DNA of 64,000 nucleotides from Paenibacillus xylaniclasticus (GCF_004001065.1 NZ_BIML01000001.1:186001-250000); one strand, 5' to 3'. Shown: positions 24,469 through 33,856, counted from the stretch's first letter. The notes: generated by a model from the sequence alone, not told the origin. Made by a program: numbers and translations.

Positions 24469-25029
24469 CTAATATTTTAAGATAAAATTATTCTTTGCTT
24501 TTCTCTTTACTGGGAACCTCTTATTTATTGCCCACACGATATCATTTGCCATCCTCATGACTAACGACAGTCTAGTGTTTTGGAGAACGGCGTACTCCAT
24601 AAAACCTCCTACATTCACAACCCCATGAATTCCGTAATCACCGACTGGCGGCAAATCTTTGTTTACTCCTGCGCCTGCTCTCAAAGATCCTTTGAAAACA
24701 CTAAGGAGTCCAACACTGTCTACTTTGCCTAAAGCTGCATCAATAGCAATGATTACTTTATCCTTTGGTAAATTATTGATGGTTTCTTGAAGATTCATTG
24801 CATGTACTGGATCATCAATTGTTCCTATCACATTCTTATATCCCTTTTTAACAAGTTCGCTTCCTACCAAAGGGGCTAAACTATCGCCTGTACACCTATC
24901 AGTCCCTATGCAGACAAAGTAAACATCATCGTTTTTTAATATCCGAGGTATCAGTGATTTCAATCCGATATGTATATCTTCTTTTTTGAATCCTTTATAT
25001 ATATTTTGTTTTGGTACTTTAACTTTCAT
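24469..25029 (-). CDS. YyaC-like spore protein (DUF1256)
   Basis: 186 residues. Strong family pattern: CIGTDRCTGDSLAPLVGSEL, VIGTIDDPVHAMNLQETI, VIIAIDAALG, LRAGAGVNKDLPPVGDYGIH, GVVNVGGFMEYAVLQNTRL. YyaC belongs to the DUF1256 family, related to the germination protease fold, and is linked to sporulation in Bacillus. Its presence in a phage points to a spore-forming host and perhaps tuning of sporulation; the reaction is not known. Confidence 0.85.
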   Translation of the reverse strand: MKVKVPKQNIYKGFKKEDIHIGLKSLIPRILKNDDVYFVCIGTDRCTGDSLAPLVGSELVKKGYKNVIGTIDDPVHAMNLQETINNLPKDKVIIAIDAALGKVDSVGLLSVFKGSLRAGAGVNKDLPPVGDYGIHGVVNVGGFMEYAVLQNTRLSLVMRMANDIVWAINKRFPVKRKAKNNFILKY

Positions 25030-25131
25030 TTATCAAATCACCTCTATTCTATCAATGTCAGATTGTAATAAAATTTAGTTTTTATATGACCATCGAATCA
25101 TAATTAGTTCGATACAAACGTTTAGTTCAAC

Positions 25132-25353
25132 CTACGTATCCGATGTTTGTGATATGCCCCATGCAGTAACAGGAGTTTTTGCAGGATGAGCTAAAAATTT
25201 CTTCCCTCTGAGACTAGAGAGGCCAAAACCTTTTTCATATACTACTTTTTGAATAAATCTATGATCGATTTCATTTGAGGTAAGAACTGCTTCTCCGTTA
25301 TAATTAAGAAACTCTTCTACCATCTTTGTAATTCTACCTGTACCAACTCTCAT
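25132..25353 (-). CDS. Hypothetical basic protein (73 aa)
   Basis: MRVGTGRITKMVEEFLNYNG after AAAGGAGAGATTAAG; then HRFIQKVVYEKGFGLSSLRG. Basic and short; may bind DNA. Not recognised. Confidence 0.5.
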   Translation of the reverse strand: MRVGTGRITKMVEEFLNYNGEAVLTSNEIDHRFIQKVVYEKGFGLSSLRGKKFLAHPAKTPVTAWGISQTSDT

Positions 25354-25384
25354 CTTAATCTCTCCTTTTTAATTGGGTTGAAAC

Positions 25385-25681
25385 CTACACAACCATCTTG
25401 CTATGTATTATATCGTATTGATATTTTGCTTTTTCACTTACCCATACCATCGGCTTATTTTTGTCTCGTTGTGCATCTACTACCTTATTCTTAGTGATCG
25501 TAAAATTAAGATCGAAGTATCGTACAATAACTGTATCACCGCCATCTTTTAGTTCAATTATCTTTCCTAATTCAATGTGTCGGCGAATTTTGTACTCAAT
25601 GTCGTGATATGACTCACACTTTCTTGAACTAAATCCACATAACTGCGTATACTGTTCTAGCACACGGTTCGTAACCTTCAT
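25385..25681 (-). CDS. Hypothetical protein (98 aa)
   Basis: MKVTNRVLEQYTQLCGFSSR with a C-terminal segment DKNKPMVWVSEKAKYQYDI. Mixed fold, no family recognised. An inverted repeat lies upstream. Confidence 0.5.
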   Translation of the reverse strand: MKVTNRVLEQYTQLCGFSSRKCESYHDIEYKIRRHIELGKIIELKDGGDTVIVRYFDLNFTITKNKVVDAQRDKNKPMVWVSEKAKYQYDIIHSKMVV

Positions 25682-25763
25682 TTTCTAACACCATCCATTC
25701 ATATGTATTTGTTTGCCTAATTACCATATTTCTCTTATGTGAGACTAGAATAGCACGTCTACT

Positions 25764-25813
25764 GAAAAGGTGCAAGCACAATTTTTATATATTTTGCACT
25801 TACACCTTCCAAG
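25764..25813 (-). terminator. Long inverted repeat between primase and next gene
   Basis: AAGGTGTAAGTGC and TGCTTGCACCTT pair through G-U wobble on the minus-strand RNA, with an AT-rich loop and TTTTCAG following. Probably a terminator or attenuator after the replication operon. Confidence 0.45.
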
Positions 25814-25903
25814 ATGGTTTTATATAATTTTACCGTTTAAAAAACGTTAATATATGAGGCTTTTTTAAAGGCTAAGATCCCGTTGAAAGGGTGGTTTTAT
25901 CGT

Positions 25904-26983
25904 CTAAGCAATTCGATATGTAAAGCAGTTTTTGTAGAGTTTTATGAACGTAGCCTCACCCAAATCTACAGGGGAATGCTTCTGTTCCTTAGAAAGTAGA
26001 TTCTGAGCATCCCAGAGGGCATACACCTGTCTTGTCTGCCCAAACTTCCTTCCCTGTTTCTTGAAGTCTTCAACAGACTTATCTTTATCGAGAGCAATGA
26101 TGATCTTTATTTCTATTCCAAGATCTTTAATCATTTTCACCTGATAGTCACTCAGATCGTCTCCACCAATAGCTACACAGTTTTGGAAACCAAATTGAGT
26201 AGCCCACCAACACGACTTTTCTCCTTCGAATATGATGACCTCTTTCTTCTCTAGAATGTAATACAGAGCATTATGCCAATTATAAAGTTCGATCATTTTA
26301 TTAAAATTATAAAGATAGAGAAATTTATAGATACCTTTTTGTTTATAGTCTGGATCTATTGTTCTACCTTTGATCGATACAATATCACCAAATTGATTAT
26401 ATATAGGATAAATCACACGTTCACTATGTACATCAAACCCAACCTGAAAATCAACTTGTGTTTTATATGTTAAGCCATCCTGAATGTATGGATAGTATGG
26501 GTACATAATGTATTGATTAAGTATTGAATCAGGGTAAATCCGATTTTCGTCAAATTCTCGCAACGCCTTCTTATGTCGCTTTTTCTTTAAGTCTTTTAGC
26601 CATTTTAACGGATCTTCTTTCAAAGTGACGTTTGTTCTTCGTGTTAGAAAATCAGTATAACCTAAAGCACTACATATGTACTTTTTGGACTCGTACAAAT
26701 TGTTTTTAATGTCCTTTTGATCATAACAATCAAATCGAATGTATGAAACAAGTCCAAAGATATCAATATCGGATATGCCTTTTGAACGTATGCGACACGA
26801 CATGCGTTCGGTTAGATACACTTGAACAGATCTTGGATTATCAGAATTGAATTTACTAGGCAACTGGGCTTCATAGCGGTTGGAAGCGAATCTTACCCTC
26901 TGACACTCTAAGGCATTCAGAAGTTCTTCTACACGACCTTCATTAACAATCCTTTGCTTAATTTCCCATAAATCGTTACTCAT
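25904..26983 (-). CDS. DnaG-like primase with TOPRIM domain
   Basis: 359 residues. The TOPRIM core is visible: VIIFEGEKSCWWATQFG, CVAIGGDDLSDYQ and IIIALDKDKSVEDFKKQG, giving the Glu and DxD metal ligands. N-terminal half has QVGFDVHSERVIYPIYNQFG, typical of phage primases. Makes RNA primers for lagging-strand synthesis together with the helicase upstream. No N-terminal CHC2 zinc finger is seen, so it may act as a primase core only. Confidence 0.85.
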   Translation of the reverse strand: MSNDLWEIKQRIVNEGRVEELLNALECQRVRFASNRYEAQLPSKFNSDNPRSVQVYLTERMSCRIRSKGISDIDIFGLVSYIRFDCYDQKDIKNNLYESKKYICSALGYTDFLTRRTNVTLKEDPLKWLKDLKKKRHKKALREFDENRIYPDSILNQYIMYPYYPYIQDGLTYKTQVDFQVGFDVHSERVIYPIYNQFGDIVSIKGRTIDPDYKQKGIYKFLYLYNFNKMIELYNWHNALYYILEKKEVIIFEGEKSCWWATQFGFQNCVAIGGDDLSDYQVKMIKDLGIEIKIIIALDKDKSVEDFKKQGRKFGQTRQVYALWDAQNLLSKEQKHSPVDLGEATFIKLYKNCFTYRIA

Positions 26984-27000
26984 TAAACCTCCTCTCCTTG

Positions 27001-28518
27001 TTAGTACGCGGTATTCGACTTACGCTCCATTTGAACCCAAGCAACTTCTTTAAAAGAGTTAATTGAATAATTTACTTCATAAAGAATTTGCTCATCAATC
27101 CCACCGTTACGATTCTTCGCCAAAAAAAGTATCATATACGTCTTTTCAGGATCTAGTTCATATTCCTTCTTTGTCCATTTGCCACTAAACTCATCCTTCT
27201 CCCAATTATAAGCAAATATTTTGTTCTTACTTCCCTTAGCAACTTCATCTCCATAGAGCAATCTTCCCATCATTACAACTGACGCAACTTCTACAATTTC
27301 GAGTGATTTTCCAATTGCGCTCAAATCAAGGTATCGATATTCCTTGCCAATCTTCAACTGGACAGTGGCAAGCATTCCGATATTATTAGCCTCGGGCTTA
27401 ATGTTGTTAAATATATCTTGCGCAGCATTACTGAAGGCTTCCCATCGAGCTTCTTCTTTTGCAGAAGTGTCAGGTTTGAAAGTGTCAAGCAGAGCATAAT
27501 TATAATTCAATGGTTTCATTATGTCTAAACGAGTCAGCATATCTTCAACACGATACTTTTTCATGTCATAGAATTTAATCAAATCATTTGGACGTTGATT
27601 TATCCACTCTTTTGCTGCTTTCAACTTATTCAATGTCTTTTCATCGAAATTTCCTTCAGATAACTTCTCGCGATTTACTGGATTGTGCAATATTTTTGAT
27701 GCTACTGTCGCCAGGAGCAAATTTCTTGCTTTCCAAACATTCTCTTCGTTTGTATACATCTGTCCTTTTTCATTATTTTCATAAAGTGATAAAACGAACT
27801 TTTCCATTGCCAGCGAACTCTTCCCTACACCAGAACTAAGTACAAGATATATAAGTTCACCTTTCCTCCATCCCTTTATTTTCTTACTGAGTCTCGGAGA
27901 ATCGTGCAATGGCAACCCCATAGCTTCGCCTTCGTTCATTTTGTTGATGGCTATATCTAAATCATCACCAAGGTTATATTCAACAACTTCACCACAATTT
28001 ACTTTAGAAAAAATCTTACCGACCTTGTGTTGAAAATATGCTTGAACTTGTTTTAATGTCATTTTACATAACTTATTTACTAAGTTTTGATCATTAACAT
28101 TAATTAAGTTTTCTTGTTGAAACATCCTTAAGCATTCATACTTTTGAATTTCATTAAAATGATATTCATCGTTTTGCTTATTTTTCTCACACTCGTCCAT
28201 TAACTCAACAATCGATGCGTAGCCGCCATGCTCATTATATATTTCCATGTAAGATTTTTTATTAACTTCTTTTGGTTTCGAGGAAACGAAAGTGTACGCA
28301 GATACATCGTCAAAAGTTCTAATGCCGCTGGCGTACATTTCTCTACCGATATAATAGAAATCAAACCATCTTCTATTTGTGAATGTACTTCTCTCTATGT
28401 TATGAGAGCGATACTTTTCATATAGAGATGGCGTTTTCCATAAGTATCCTACAAATAAGGATTCATGCATGCTTGAAGGCGCTACGAATTGCTCTATGTA
28501 TTTTGTAATAAACAACAA
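27001..28518 (-). CDS. DnaB-like replicative helicase (SPbeta YorI-like)
   Basis: 505 residues. Walker A in YLVLSSGVGKSSLAMEKFVL at about residue 230; RecA-type core with ALLDTFKPDTSAKEE (Walker B region) and ILFLAKNRNGGIDEQIL, the DnaB-type NRGG loop. Unwinds duplex at the phage fork. TTG codons directly abut the AGAGGAG site, while an ATT nine bases after it (28509) opens ITKYIEQFVAPSS, so the true start may be AUU. SPbeta YorI is a helicase of similar size. Confidence 0.85.
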   Translation of the reverse strand: MLFITKYIEQFVAPSSMHESLFVGYLWKTPSLYEKYRSHNIERSTFTNRRWFDFYYIGREMYASGIRTFDDVSAYTFVSSKPKEVNKKSYMEIYNEHGGYASIVELMDECEKNKQNDEYHFNEIQKYECLRMFQQENLINVNDQNLVNKLCKMTLKQVQAYFQHKVGKIFSKVNCGEVVEYNLGDDLDIAINKMNEGEAMGLPLHDSPRLSKKIKGWRKGELIYLVLSSGVGKSSLAMEKFVLSLYENNEKGQMYTNEENVWKARNLLLATVASKILHNPVNREKLSEGNFDEKTLNKLKAAKEWINQRPNDLIKFYDMKKYRVEDMLTRLDIMKPLNYNYALLDTFKPDTSAKEEARWEAFSNAAQDIFNNIKPEANNIGMLATVQLKIGKEYRYLDLSAIGKSLEIVEVASVVMMGRLLYGDEVAKGSKNKIFAYNWEKDEFSGKWTKKEYELDPEKTYMILFLAKNRNGGIDEQILYEVNYSINSFKEVAWVQMERKSNTAY

Positions 28519-28529
28519 CTCCTCTATTT

Positions 28530-29102
28530 TTACAGTAGGTGAGATATATCCATTTCATCATTGTGTTTTTTTGTTTTGTTAAAAGTAATTAATGATTTAT
28601 CATCCTCGGTTAATGTTGTTGTTGCTTTTTCTATACGTTCTTGTTGCTTTATTTTGTCTTGTCTGTTCTTCCATGCTGTATTGAGACCATTCAACATAAG
28701 CGAGATACACTTATTAATATCACTTGCGTCTTTACCATCATGTAGCACATCACGAATAAACCATCTGATCTTCTCTTCTTGCAACTTATATGCTTCTAAC
28801 ATGAGTGCATAATCTGCACCTTGTTTATACCTTTTGACCTTTTTACCTTCAACAAAGTCATAACCATTCCGTAGTTCATGAAGTCGCTTAATATTTCTTG
28901 TTGGAACCTCAATAAGACCATGCAACTCTTTTATGTACTCATACAGATTGCTCCAATCAAGTTTTTCCTTTTTTTTAAGTTCTTCTTGCTGCTCATATAT
29001 TTCAAGGCATTTCTCAGTATGAACATATCGTCTATTTGGGAGTTGAGTCATTAAATGCTTTTCATCTTTAACGATACATATTTGACATTTTACAGTAGCC
29101 AA
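28530..29102 (-). CDS. Helicase-associated zinc/coiled-coil protein (190 aa)
   Basis: N-terminal CQICIVKDEKHLM (CxxC) with RYVHTEKCLEIYEQQ gives a probable zinc site; long charged helices follow (QEELKKKEKLDWSNLYEYIK). TTG start behind GAGGTGATTAG. Its place between the two helicase genes suggests a replication accessory or loader; inference only. Confidence 0.5.
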   Translation of the reverse strand: MATVKCQICIVKDEKHLMTQLPNRRYVHTEKCLEIYEQQEELKKKEKLDWSNLYEYIKELHGLIEVPTRNIKRLHELRNGYDFVEGKKVKRYKQGADYALMLEAYKLQEEKIRWFIRDVLHDGKDASDINKCISLMLNGLNTAWKNRQDKIKQQERIEKATTTLTEDDKSLITFNKTKKHNDEMDISHLL

Positions 29103-29111
29103 CTAATCACC

Positions 29112-31091
29112 TCACAAATACTCAAGTATGAACCGACTTGGAGCCATCGGTTTTCCCCTATGTTCGGCCACGTAACTCATATATAGTTTAGATTCTGCCC
29201 TTGTAATCAAAACGTACAATAACCTTCGCTCTTCTTCCAAGGCGCTATTGACATCGCACTCTGTATCCGAACATTCTTCCAGAGCAGATATGTGAGGCAA
29301 TATCCCCTCGTTCATTGTGATCCCGAATACCACAGGGAATTCTAATCCCTTAGATTTATGAATGGTCATCAACTTAACTGTGTCTTGATTGTTCTTGTTT
29401 TTATTCTCTTTTTGAATCTTTGCATTTTTAATGACTCGATCAACGAATCTTATATATTCACCAACGTCCTCATATCGCTTACTTGAGTTCTCTAACTCGT
29501 CTAGTGTTTCTCTAATGATTTCACGATGCAGAGAGGTTGTTTCATTATCATCCTCGCCTACCAGATACCTCTCATAATCTTCCCGAAGCATTTTCAGAAC
29601 TTGAATAGGTTTATACTGTACAATTTGAGGAATGATTTTCAATTTTGCCAAGACTTTTCGCTTTTGATAATCGCTCGATATTAAATCTAGAACATGTTCA
29701 ATCGGTCTTGCAATAGGATTGCGCTGCTGAATAGAACCGATCTCTTTTACCTTGTCTTTTGCAATATATAATGTTGGCAGCATGTCTGAAATTGCATTAA
29801 AGTCATAAGGATTAATTGCAAGTCTCAAATAAGCAAGTAAAGATTTCACAGTACCGTTTTCATAAAACACTTCGTCACTGTTAAAAGAAGTAAAAGGGAT
29901 ATCATTTAACAGCAACTCTTCGAATATTGCTCTTGAATTTGAATTATTACGATAAAGAATAGCAAAATCTGAATATTTGTTTTCACCACTCGAAACCATT
30001 AGTTTAATATGTTTAACAATATGATCAGCTTCATGGTCACTTGTCGTAAATCGAATAAACTCAGGGTATACTTCAGACTCCTTGGAAGCCAAAGACTCTT
30101 TATTAAATCGAAGTTTATTTTTACATATAGAGTGATTAGCAAGGCCGAGAATAGTATCTGTACTACGATAATTAGTGTTCAAAGTAAATATCTTCGCATT
30201 AGGATATCTCTTAGGGAAATTCAGGATATTCTCAATTTTCGCTCCAGAGAATGAAAAAATCGCTTGGTCTGAATCACCTACCACAAGAATGTTATTTTTA
30301 GGATATGCGATCATTTCAATGATTTCACAACTAATTTTATTTGTATCTTGATACTCATCAACCATTATATATTCAAATCGTTCGCGCAATTCTTCAAGTA
30401 GAAGTAGGTTATTTTTTAGTAGATTGTATGTTTTAAGAAGGATATCGTCAAAATCAATTAGCATTTTTGATTCCTTATATTCTTCATACCTGAGCCAAAT
30501 TCGGTAAATCTCGTCGTTAAAATCTTTAGCATCTTTATATTCTTTTAAGCCGATCATCTGATTTTTATAATGAGAAATTAAAGCAAGGACATCTTCAGCA
30601 CGATACCTTTTATCTGGGATATTCAATTGCCGGAAGATCGTCTTAATTGTAATTTGCTTGCTCTTATCACTTGCAAGGATTTCTTTTGTCTCGCCACTCT
30701 CTCGGAGAATCTTCAGAAAGACTGAATGAAATGTTCCCGCTGTAATTTTCTTAAGTGAAGCTTTATCAGTCATTCCAAGTTTAGAAGCTTTAGAGATCAT
30801 CTCTTGTGCTCCAGCTTTTGTATATGTAATAAGTAAAACTTTAGACATATCAATCTTATGTATCGATCCTAAATAGGCAAGACGAGAAGCAACAGAACTA
30901 CTCTTACCTGCTCCTGCACACGCATTCGCTAAAGCTGCTCCATCTTTATGTCGCACTAGTTCTAACTGTCCTTTGTTTAGTTTAACGCCTCTACTCTCAA
31001 GTTCTCGGAAAAATAAAGCATCTTCTTCCCAATCACCAACTAGATTAATTGTAGATAACCCATCGGAGAGTTTTGCTTTTGGATACTTCAA
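29112..31091 (-). CDS. UvrD/PcrA-type superfamily 1 helicase
   Basis: 659 residues. Motif I ANACAGAGKSSSVASRLAYL, motif II FEYIMVDEYQDTNKI, motif III VVGDSDQAIFSFSGA, motif IV LNTNYRST, motif V LMTIHKSKGLEFPVVFGITM and motif VI EERRLLYVLITRAESKLYMS are all present. ATP-driven 3'-5' DNA translocase, used in replication or repair. Shorter than cellular UvrD (about 720), with a compact C-terminus. Confidence 0.9.
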   Translation of the reverse strand: MKYPKAKLSDGLSTINLVGDWEEDALFFRELESRGVKLNKGQLELVRHKDGAALANACAGAGKSSSVASRLAYLGSIHKIDMSKVLLITYTKAGAQEMISKASKLGMTDKASLKKITAGTFHSVFLKILRESGETKEILASDKSKQITIKTIFRQLNIPDKRYRAEDVLALISHYKNQMIGLKEYKDAKDFNDEIYRIWLRYEEYKESKMLIDFDDILLKTYNLLKNNLLLLEELRERFEYIMVDEYQDTNKISCEIIEMIAYPKNNILVVGDSDQAIFSFSGAKIENILNFPKRYPNAKIFTLNTNYRSTDTILGLANHSICKNKLRFNKESLASKESEVYPEFIRFTTSDHEADHIVKHIKLMVSSGENKYSDFAILYRNNSNSRAIFEELLLNDIPFTSFNSDEVFYENGTVKSLLAYLRLAINPYDFNAISDMLPTLYIAKDKVKEIGSIQQRNPIARPIEHVLDLISSDYQKRKVLAKLKIIPQIVQYKPIQVLKMLREDYERYLVGEDDNETTSLHREIIRETLDELENSSKRYEDVGEYIRFVDRVIKNAKIQKENKNKNNQDTVKLMTIHKSKGLEFPVVFGITMNEGILPHISALEECSDTECDVNSALEEERRLLYVLITRAESKLYMSYVAEHRGKPMAPSRFILEYL

Positions 31092-31128
31092 ATTTATCCA
31101 TCACCTACCAATTGAAATTTAAGTTTTA

Positions 31129-31344
31129 TTACCTGCTTAACGCCCCTATTGCTCTCTCGATCTTCTCAATATCTTGTTGAAGATTTTGGATTTCATTCAA
31201 TTTATCTTCTTCCCGAAAATCCCTTCTATAATTAACATCAATCTCTTCGTTTAATTTCGTGAATCTCAAAAATTCTTTTATGAATACTATCTTCGAATTT
31301 AATTTATCTCTCTCATACTTCAGAATCAATATCGCGTATTCCAA
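31129..31344 (-). CDS. Hypothetical coiled-coil protein (71 aa)
   Basis: TTG behind GAGGATAATCAG. Heptad-like helix through most of the length (KLNEIQNLQQDIEKIERAIG). Upstream of the helicase gene in the same operon. Confidence 0.5.
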   Translation of the reverse strand: MEYAILILKYERDKLNSKIVFIKEFLRFTKLNEEIDVNYRRDFREEDKLNEIQNLQQDIEKIERAIGALSR

Positions 31345-31389
31345 CTGATTATCCTCCTCACATGATAAAAGTATAATTTCATTGCGTCA

Positions 31390-31569
31390 CTACCATAGTC
31401 TTGCTTTCATCATAAGTCTTGTGAAGAGGTTATTGGCTGCAATAATCAGCACTTTATCTGGCACACATTTCAAAACAATGTGGCTTTTAGTATGAGGATA
31501 AAACGTTATAATATCTCCTCTATCCCATACGCAACCAGTAGAATATATTCCAATCTCACTTCTTAGCAT
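31390..31569 (-). CDS. Hypothetical protein (59 aa)
   Basis: ATG after GGAGGTTGTTTTAGTA. Reads MLRSEIGIYSTGCVWDRGDI, then IIAANNLFTRLMMKARLW. No family; the spacing and ribosome site support expression. Confidence 0.45.
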   Translation of the reverse strand: MLRSEIGIYSTGCVWDRGDIITFYPHTKSHIVLKCVPDKVLIIAANNLFTRLMMKARLW

Positions 31570-31584
31570 TACTAAAACAACCTC

Positions 31585-31944
31585 CTATATCAGCTCGTTT
31601 TCTATTTGTGGTACTACAGGCTGATTAGACAAATTAATGGAGGCAGCACCACCGTCATTAGTGATATTCAATTCAACCTTCACTGTCCAATTCTCCGTAT
31701 GCTTTCCTAACCATTCAGATAGTTGTTCTTCGTTCTCTATGTATTTGACATCGATGAGTGACACCTTTTCATCATGATTCCAACTGAACGATTTTACCGA
31801 TTGGAATTTGATATTTTCCACTTTAGGGGTTTTGCCTATTTCTTTTGCCGAAACTATCTGTTCGCCAGTCTTAATATTTCGTGTAACATATACTGCGTAG
31901 TTACTAGGGAATTTTAGCGCCACACCTTCACTCTCCTTATTCAT
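31585..31944 (-). CDS. Hypothetical beta-rich protein (119 aa)
   Basis: MNKESEGVALKFPSNYAVYV, then NWTVKVELNITNDGGAASIN. Beta-rich, acidic. Its start overlaps the stop of the previous small gene by eight bases. Unknown. Confidence 0.5.
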   Translation of the reverse strand: MNKESEGVALKFPSNYAVYVTRNIKTGEQIVSAKEIGKTPKVENIKFQSVKSFSWNHDEKVSLIDVKYIENEEQLSEWLGKHTENWTVKVELNITNDGGAASINLSNQPVVPQIENELI

Positions 31945-32065
31945 GTCTCAAATGTTCTGCTACTCTATTCTTTGGAAGACGCATCAAAGTTACAATGCCG
32001 AAATCAGTTAACGCATCTTCGCCAACAATCGCATCCTCTGGAATCCATACCTCAAACTTCATACG
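31937..32065 (-). CDS. Hypothetical small protein (42 aa), downstream of a broken frame
   Basis: From the ATG at about 32065: MKFEVWIPEDAIVGEDALTD and a LMRLPKNRVAEHL end. The same frame stays open upstream to 32206 without an initiation site, and a second frame (32059-32235) overlaps it, so this may be the 3' part of a frameshifted gene. Confidence 0.4.
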   Translation of the reverse strand, partial: RMKFEVWIPEDAIVGEDALTDFGIVTLMRLPKNRVAEHLRHE

Positions 32066-32235
32066 ATGATAGCCTTTGCTCTTCCCCTTCCTTGTAGGAG
32101 CATATACCGAGGCTTGATTACAGCCATAAGTAGTGTTTGAACCACGTTGCCGTGTTGCGAACAAGTAACCGCTTGTGACACCGCACTTTCTATCGGAGTT
32201 CCCCAAACTCTAACGTTATTAATAGTTTGATACAA
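32059..32235 (-). pseudogene. Possible RtcB (RNA ligase) N-terminal fragment
   Basis: A TTG after GGAGTTGGGGGAA opens INNVRVWGTPIESAVSQAV and continues CSQHGNVVQTLLMA, resembling the N-terminus of RtcB-type RNA ligases (VWG...., then a Q, then NV..LM.DxHxGY). The expected DxHxGY metal motif is not reached: the frame degenerates and ends. I read this as a decayed remnant; the similarity is from memory and short. Confidence 0.3.
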
Positions 32236-32250
32236 TTCCCCCAACTCCTT

Positions 32251-32469
32251 TTAAAGAATTTTTTCTTTTTTCTTTTTGCGAACAATAACTTCAACTTCAT
32301 CTCCGTCACCAGTACGAAACGGATAACTTATTCCCTCAATACCATCCAGAAGATTTCCGGCATAGTAGCGAACTCCGAATGAATCTTCCAGAAGTCATTG
32401 AAGTCATTGAACATTATTTTCATCGATAGGCTCAACAACTATCTCCCCTTTAATTTTAAATTCTTGCAT
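32251..32469 (-). pseudogene. Small gene interrupted by two in-frame TGA codons
   Basis: Begins MQEFKIKGEIVVEPIDENNV, then hits TGA twice inside a 9-bp tandem duplication (CAATGACTTCAATGACTT), then continues in the same frame as DSFGVRYYAGNLLDGIEG and ends KKKKEKIL. Duplication of 9 bases does not shift the frame but doubles the stop. Likely a recent inactivation; recoding cannot be excluded. Confidence 0.45.
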
Positions 32470-32615
32470 TTTCAACACATCCTCCACTATTGAAAAAGTC
32501 TAACCTATATCATCTTTTAAAAGAGTTGTGCCACACCTTTCTTTGTAAGTCCAGTATAGCACAACCTTGATTTTCCAGTCAATTTATAACAAGTATAAAT
32601 TTATATATTTTAGAT

Positions 32616-33239
32616 TTAATTTTCTTTATTTAACTTCCAATCTAGTTTTTCTGAACGCTCTATCAGTTGAATGAATTCAAGAGGCTGCCCTTTTTCATCT
32701 ATGTAAATCAATTTACCATCGATCTTTTGCGCTTTAAGTGTTTTTTTATAGTCTCCCCAATTAACCTCTTCCTTTAAAAATTCAGGATTGTTTGCTTTTA
32801 CAAACGCTACAAAATTAGGATCATCTTTAGCTTTGCTAACTTCCTTTCCATTGATCAATATCTCTGGCTGTTGCTTGGTGAATGTCAATGTTCGAAACGG
32901 GAGTTTAATTGTCTTACTCAGTTTCTTAGCATTTTGCGCCCTTTCCTCATCCAGAACTCTCATATGATATGCATGTAAATGAACTTTAAAGAACTCGATA
33001 TCATTAAGATATTTTTTGCTCGCCTGCTCTCTCCACTCATCCATTTTTTTAATGAATGCTTCAACGCGCTCATTATAAATATACTCAATTTCTTCTATTT
33101 TTTGTTCTCTCTCATGAACAACAGAATCAGCCCATACCGCACTTCCATAATCTCTAATGCTCCAAGTCTGATCTTGTTGCAATTGTTGTACCTCATCTTC
33201 TTCTAGCAGCACGTCTTCTATTTGTTTATATAGTTTCAT
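32616..33239 (-). CDS. Gam-like host-nuclease inhibitor family protein
   Basis: 207 residues. Long helical N-terminal half (IEEIEYIYNERVEAFIKKMD), then the family's turn into beta (TIKLPFRTLTFTKQQPEI). This matches the Mu Gam-like layout, which binds DNA ends and blocks RecBCD/AddAB-type nucleases. Family placement is by layout and the KLPFRTLTF motif. Located beside recombination genes. Confidence 0.65.
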   Translation of the reverse strand: MKLYKQIEDVLLEEDEVQQLQQDQTWSIRDYGSAVWADSVVHEREQKIEEIEYIYNERVEAFIKKMDEWREQASKKYLNDIEFFKVHLHAYHMRVLDEERAQNAKKLSKTIKLPFRTLTFTKQQPEILINGKEVSKAKDDPNFVAFVKANNPEFLKEEVNWGDYKKTLKAQKIDGKLIYIDEKGQPLEFIQLIERSEKLDWKLNKEN

Positions 33240-33275
33240 TCAGCATCCTCCTTAAAATATGGTTTTAAAAACAAT

Positions 33276-33827
33276 TTATACTCGATACCATCCACTACCA
33301 TACTTCTCATATCCAATATTCATTAATTTTTGATATTTGTTTCGCCAATCATCTCGTTCCTTTTCTAATTCAGCAATTCTTCTATTCATCTTTTCTATGT
33401 ATTTGGGATCGTTGATTTTATACAATTTCCCAGAATCTCTAGCCAACGATCTTATCATTGAATCCTTTAAGACTTGATCATCTACCAATAGTTCTCGCCT
33501 TTTTGCTTTCTTTATTGAGTATCTACCTTCAGCATAAACCCCAACATATTCAGGTATATCGTGCTTAACTTCTTCATACAAACTATGAGGCATTACGAAA
33601 TAATTAAAGTGTCCTACAAATGTTTTCTTCGCATCGCTATAGAAATCAAATTTTGATGCCTTGATCTCATAGCAGCGCCAAATACCCTTTGTATCGTATG
33701 TAAGATAATCTACTCGCTCACTTCCAAACCAACCAATAGTAACCTCAAAGCACCCAAATGTTCCCATTTTACTTGTACTGGCATACAATTGTTTTTCCAA
33801 GTGCTCTGTTAATTCAGTCTTTGCGAT
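33276..33827 (-). CDS. PD-(D/E)XK-like nuclease protein, probable AUC start (183 aa)
   Basis: Core GSERVDYLTYDTKG followed by YEIKASKFDF fits the D-x(n)-ExK active site of the PD-(D/E)XK superfamily. GGAGG is nine bases upstream of an ATC (33827) that opens AKTELTEHLEKQLYASTSKM; the first ATG-like codon (TTG, 33800) would lose this conserved-looking segment. C-terminus is a coiled coil (RIAELEKERDDWRNKYQ). DNA-processing role inferred. Confidence 0.65.
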   Translation of the reverse strand: MAKTELTEHLEKQLYASTSKMGTFGCFEVTIGWFGSERVDYLTYDTKGIWRCYEIKASKFDFYSDAKKTFVGHFNYFVMPHSLYEEVKHDIPEYVGVYAEGRYSIKKAKRRELLVDDQVLKDSMIRSLARDSGKLYKINDPKYIEKMNRRIAELEKERDDWRNKYQKLMNIGYEKYGSGWYRV

Positions 33828-33856
33828 AAATAATAACCTCCAATATTATATTGAAG

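Noticed and set aside
25820-25900. Riboswitch-like leader before the primase stop
   Set aside because: It is downstream of the gene and only short hairpins are visible; no known riboswitch core could be recognised.
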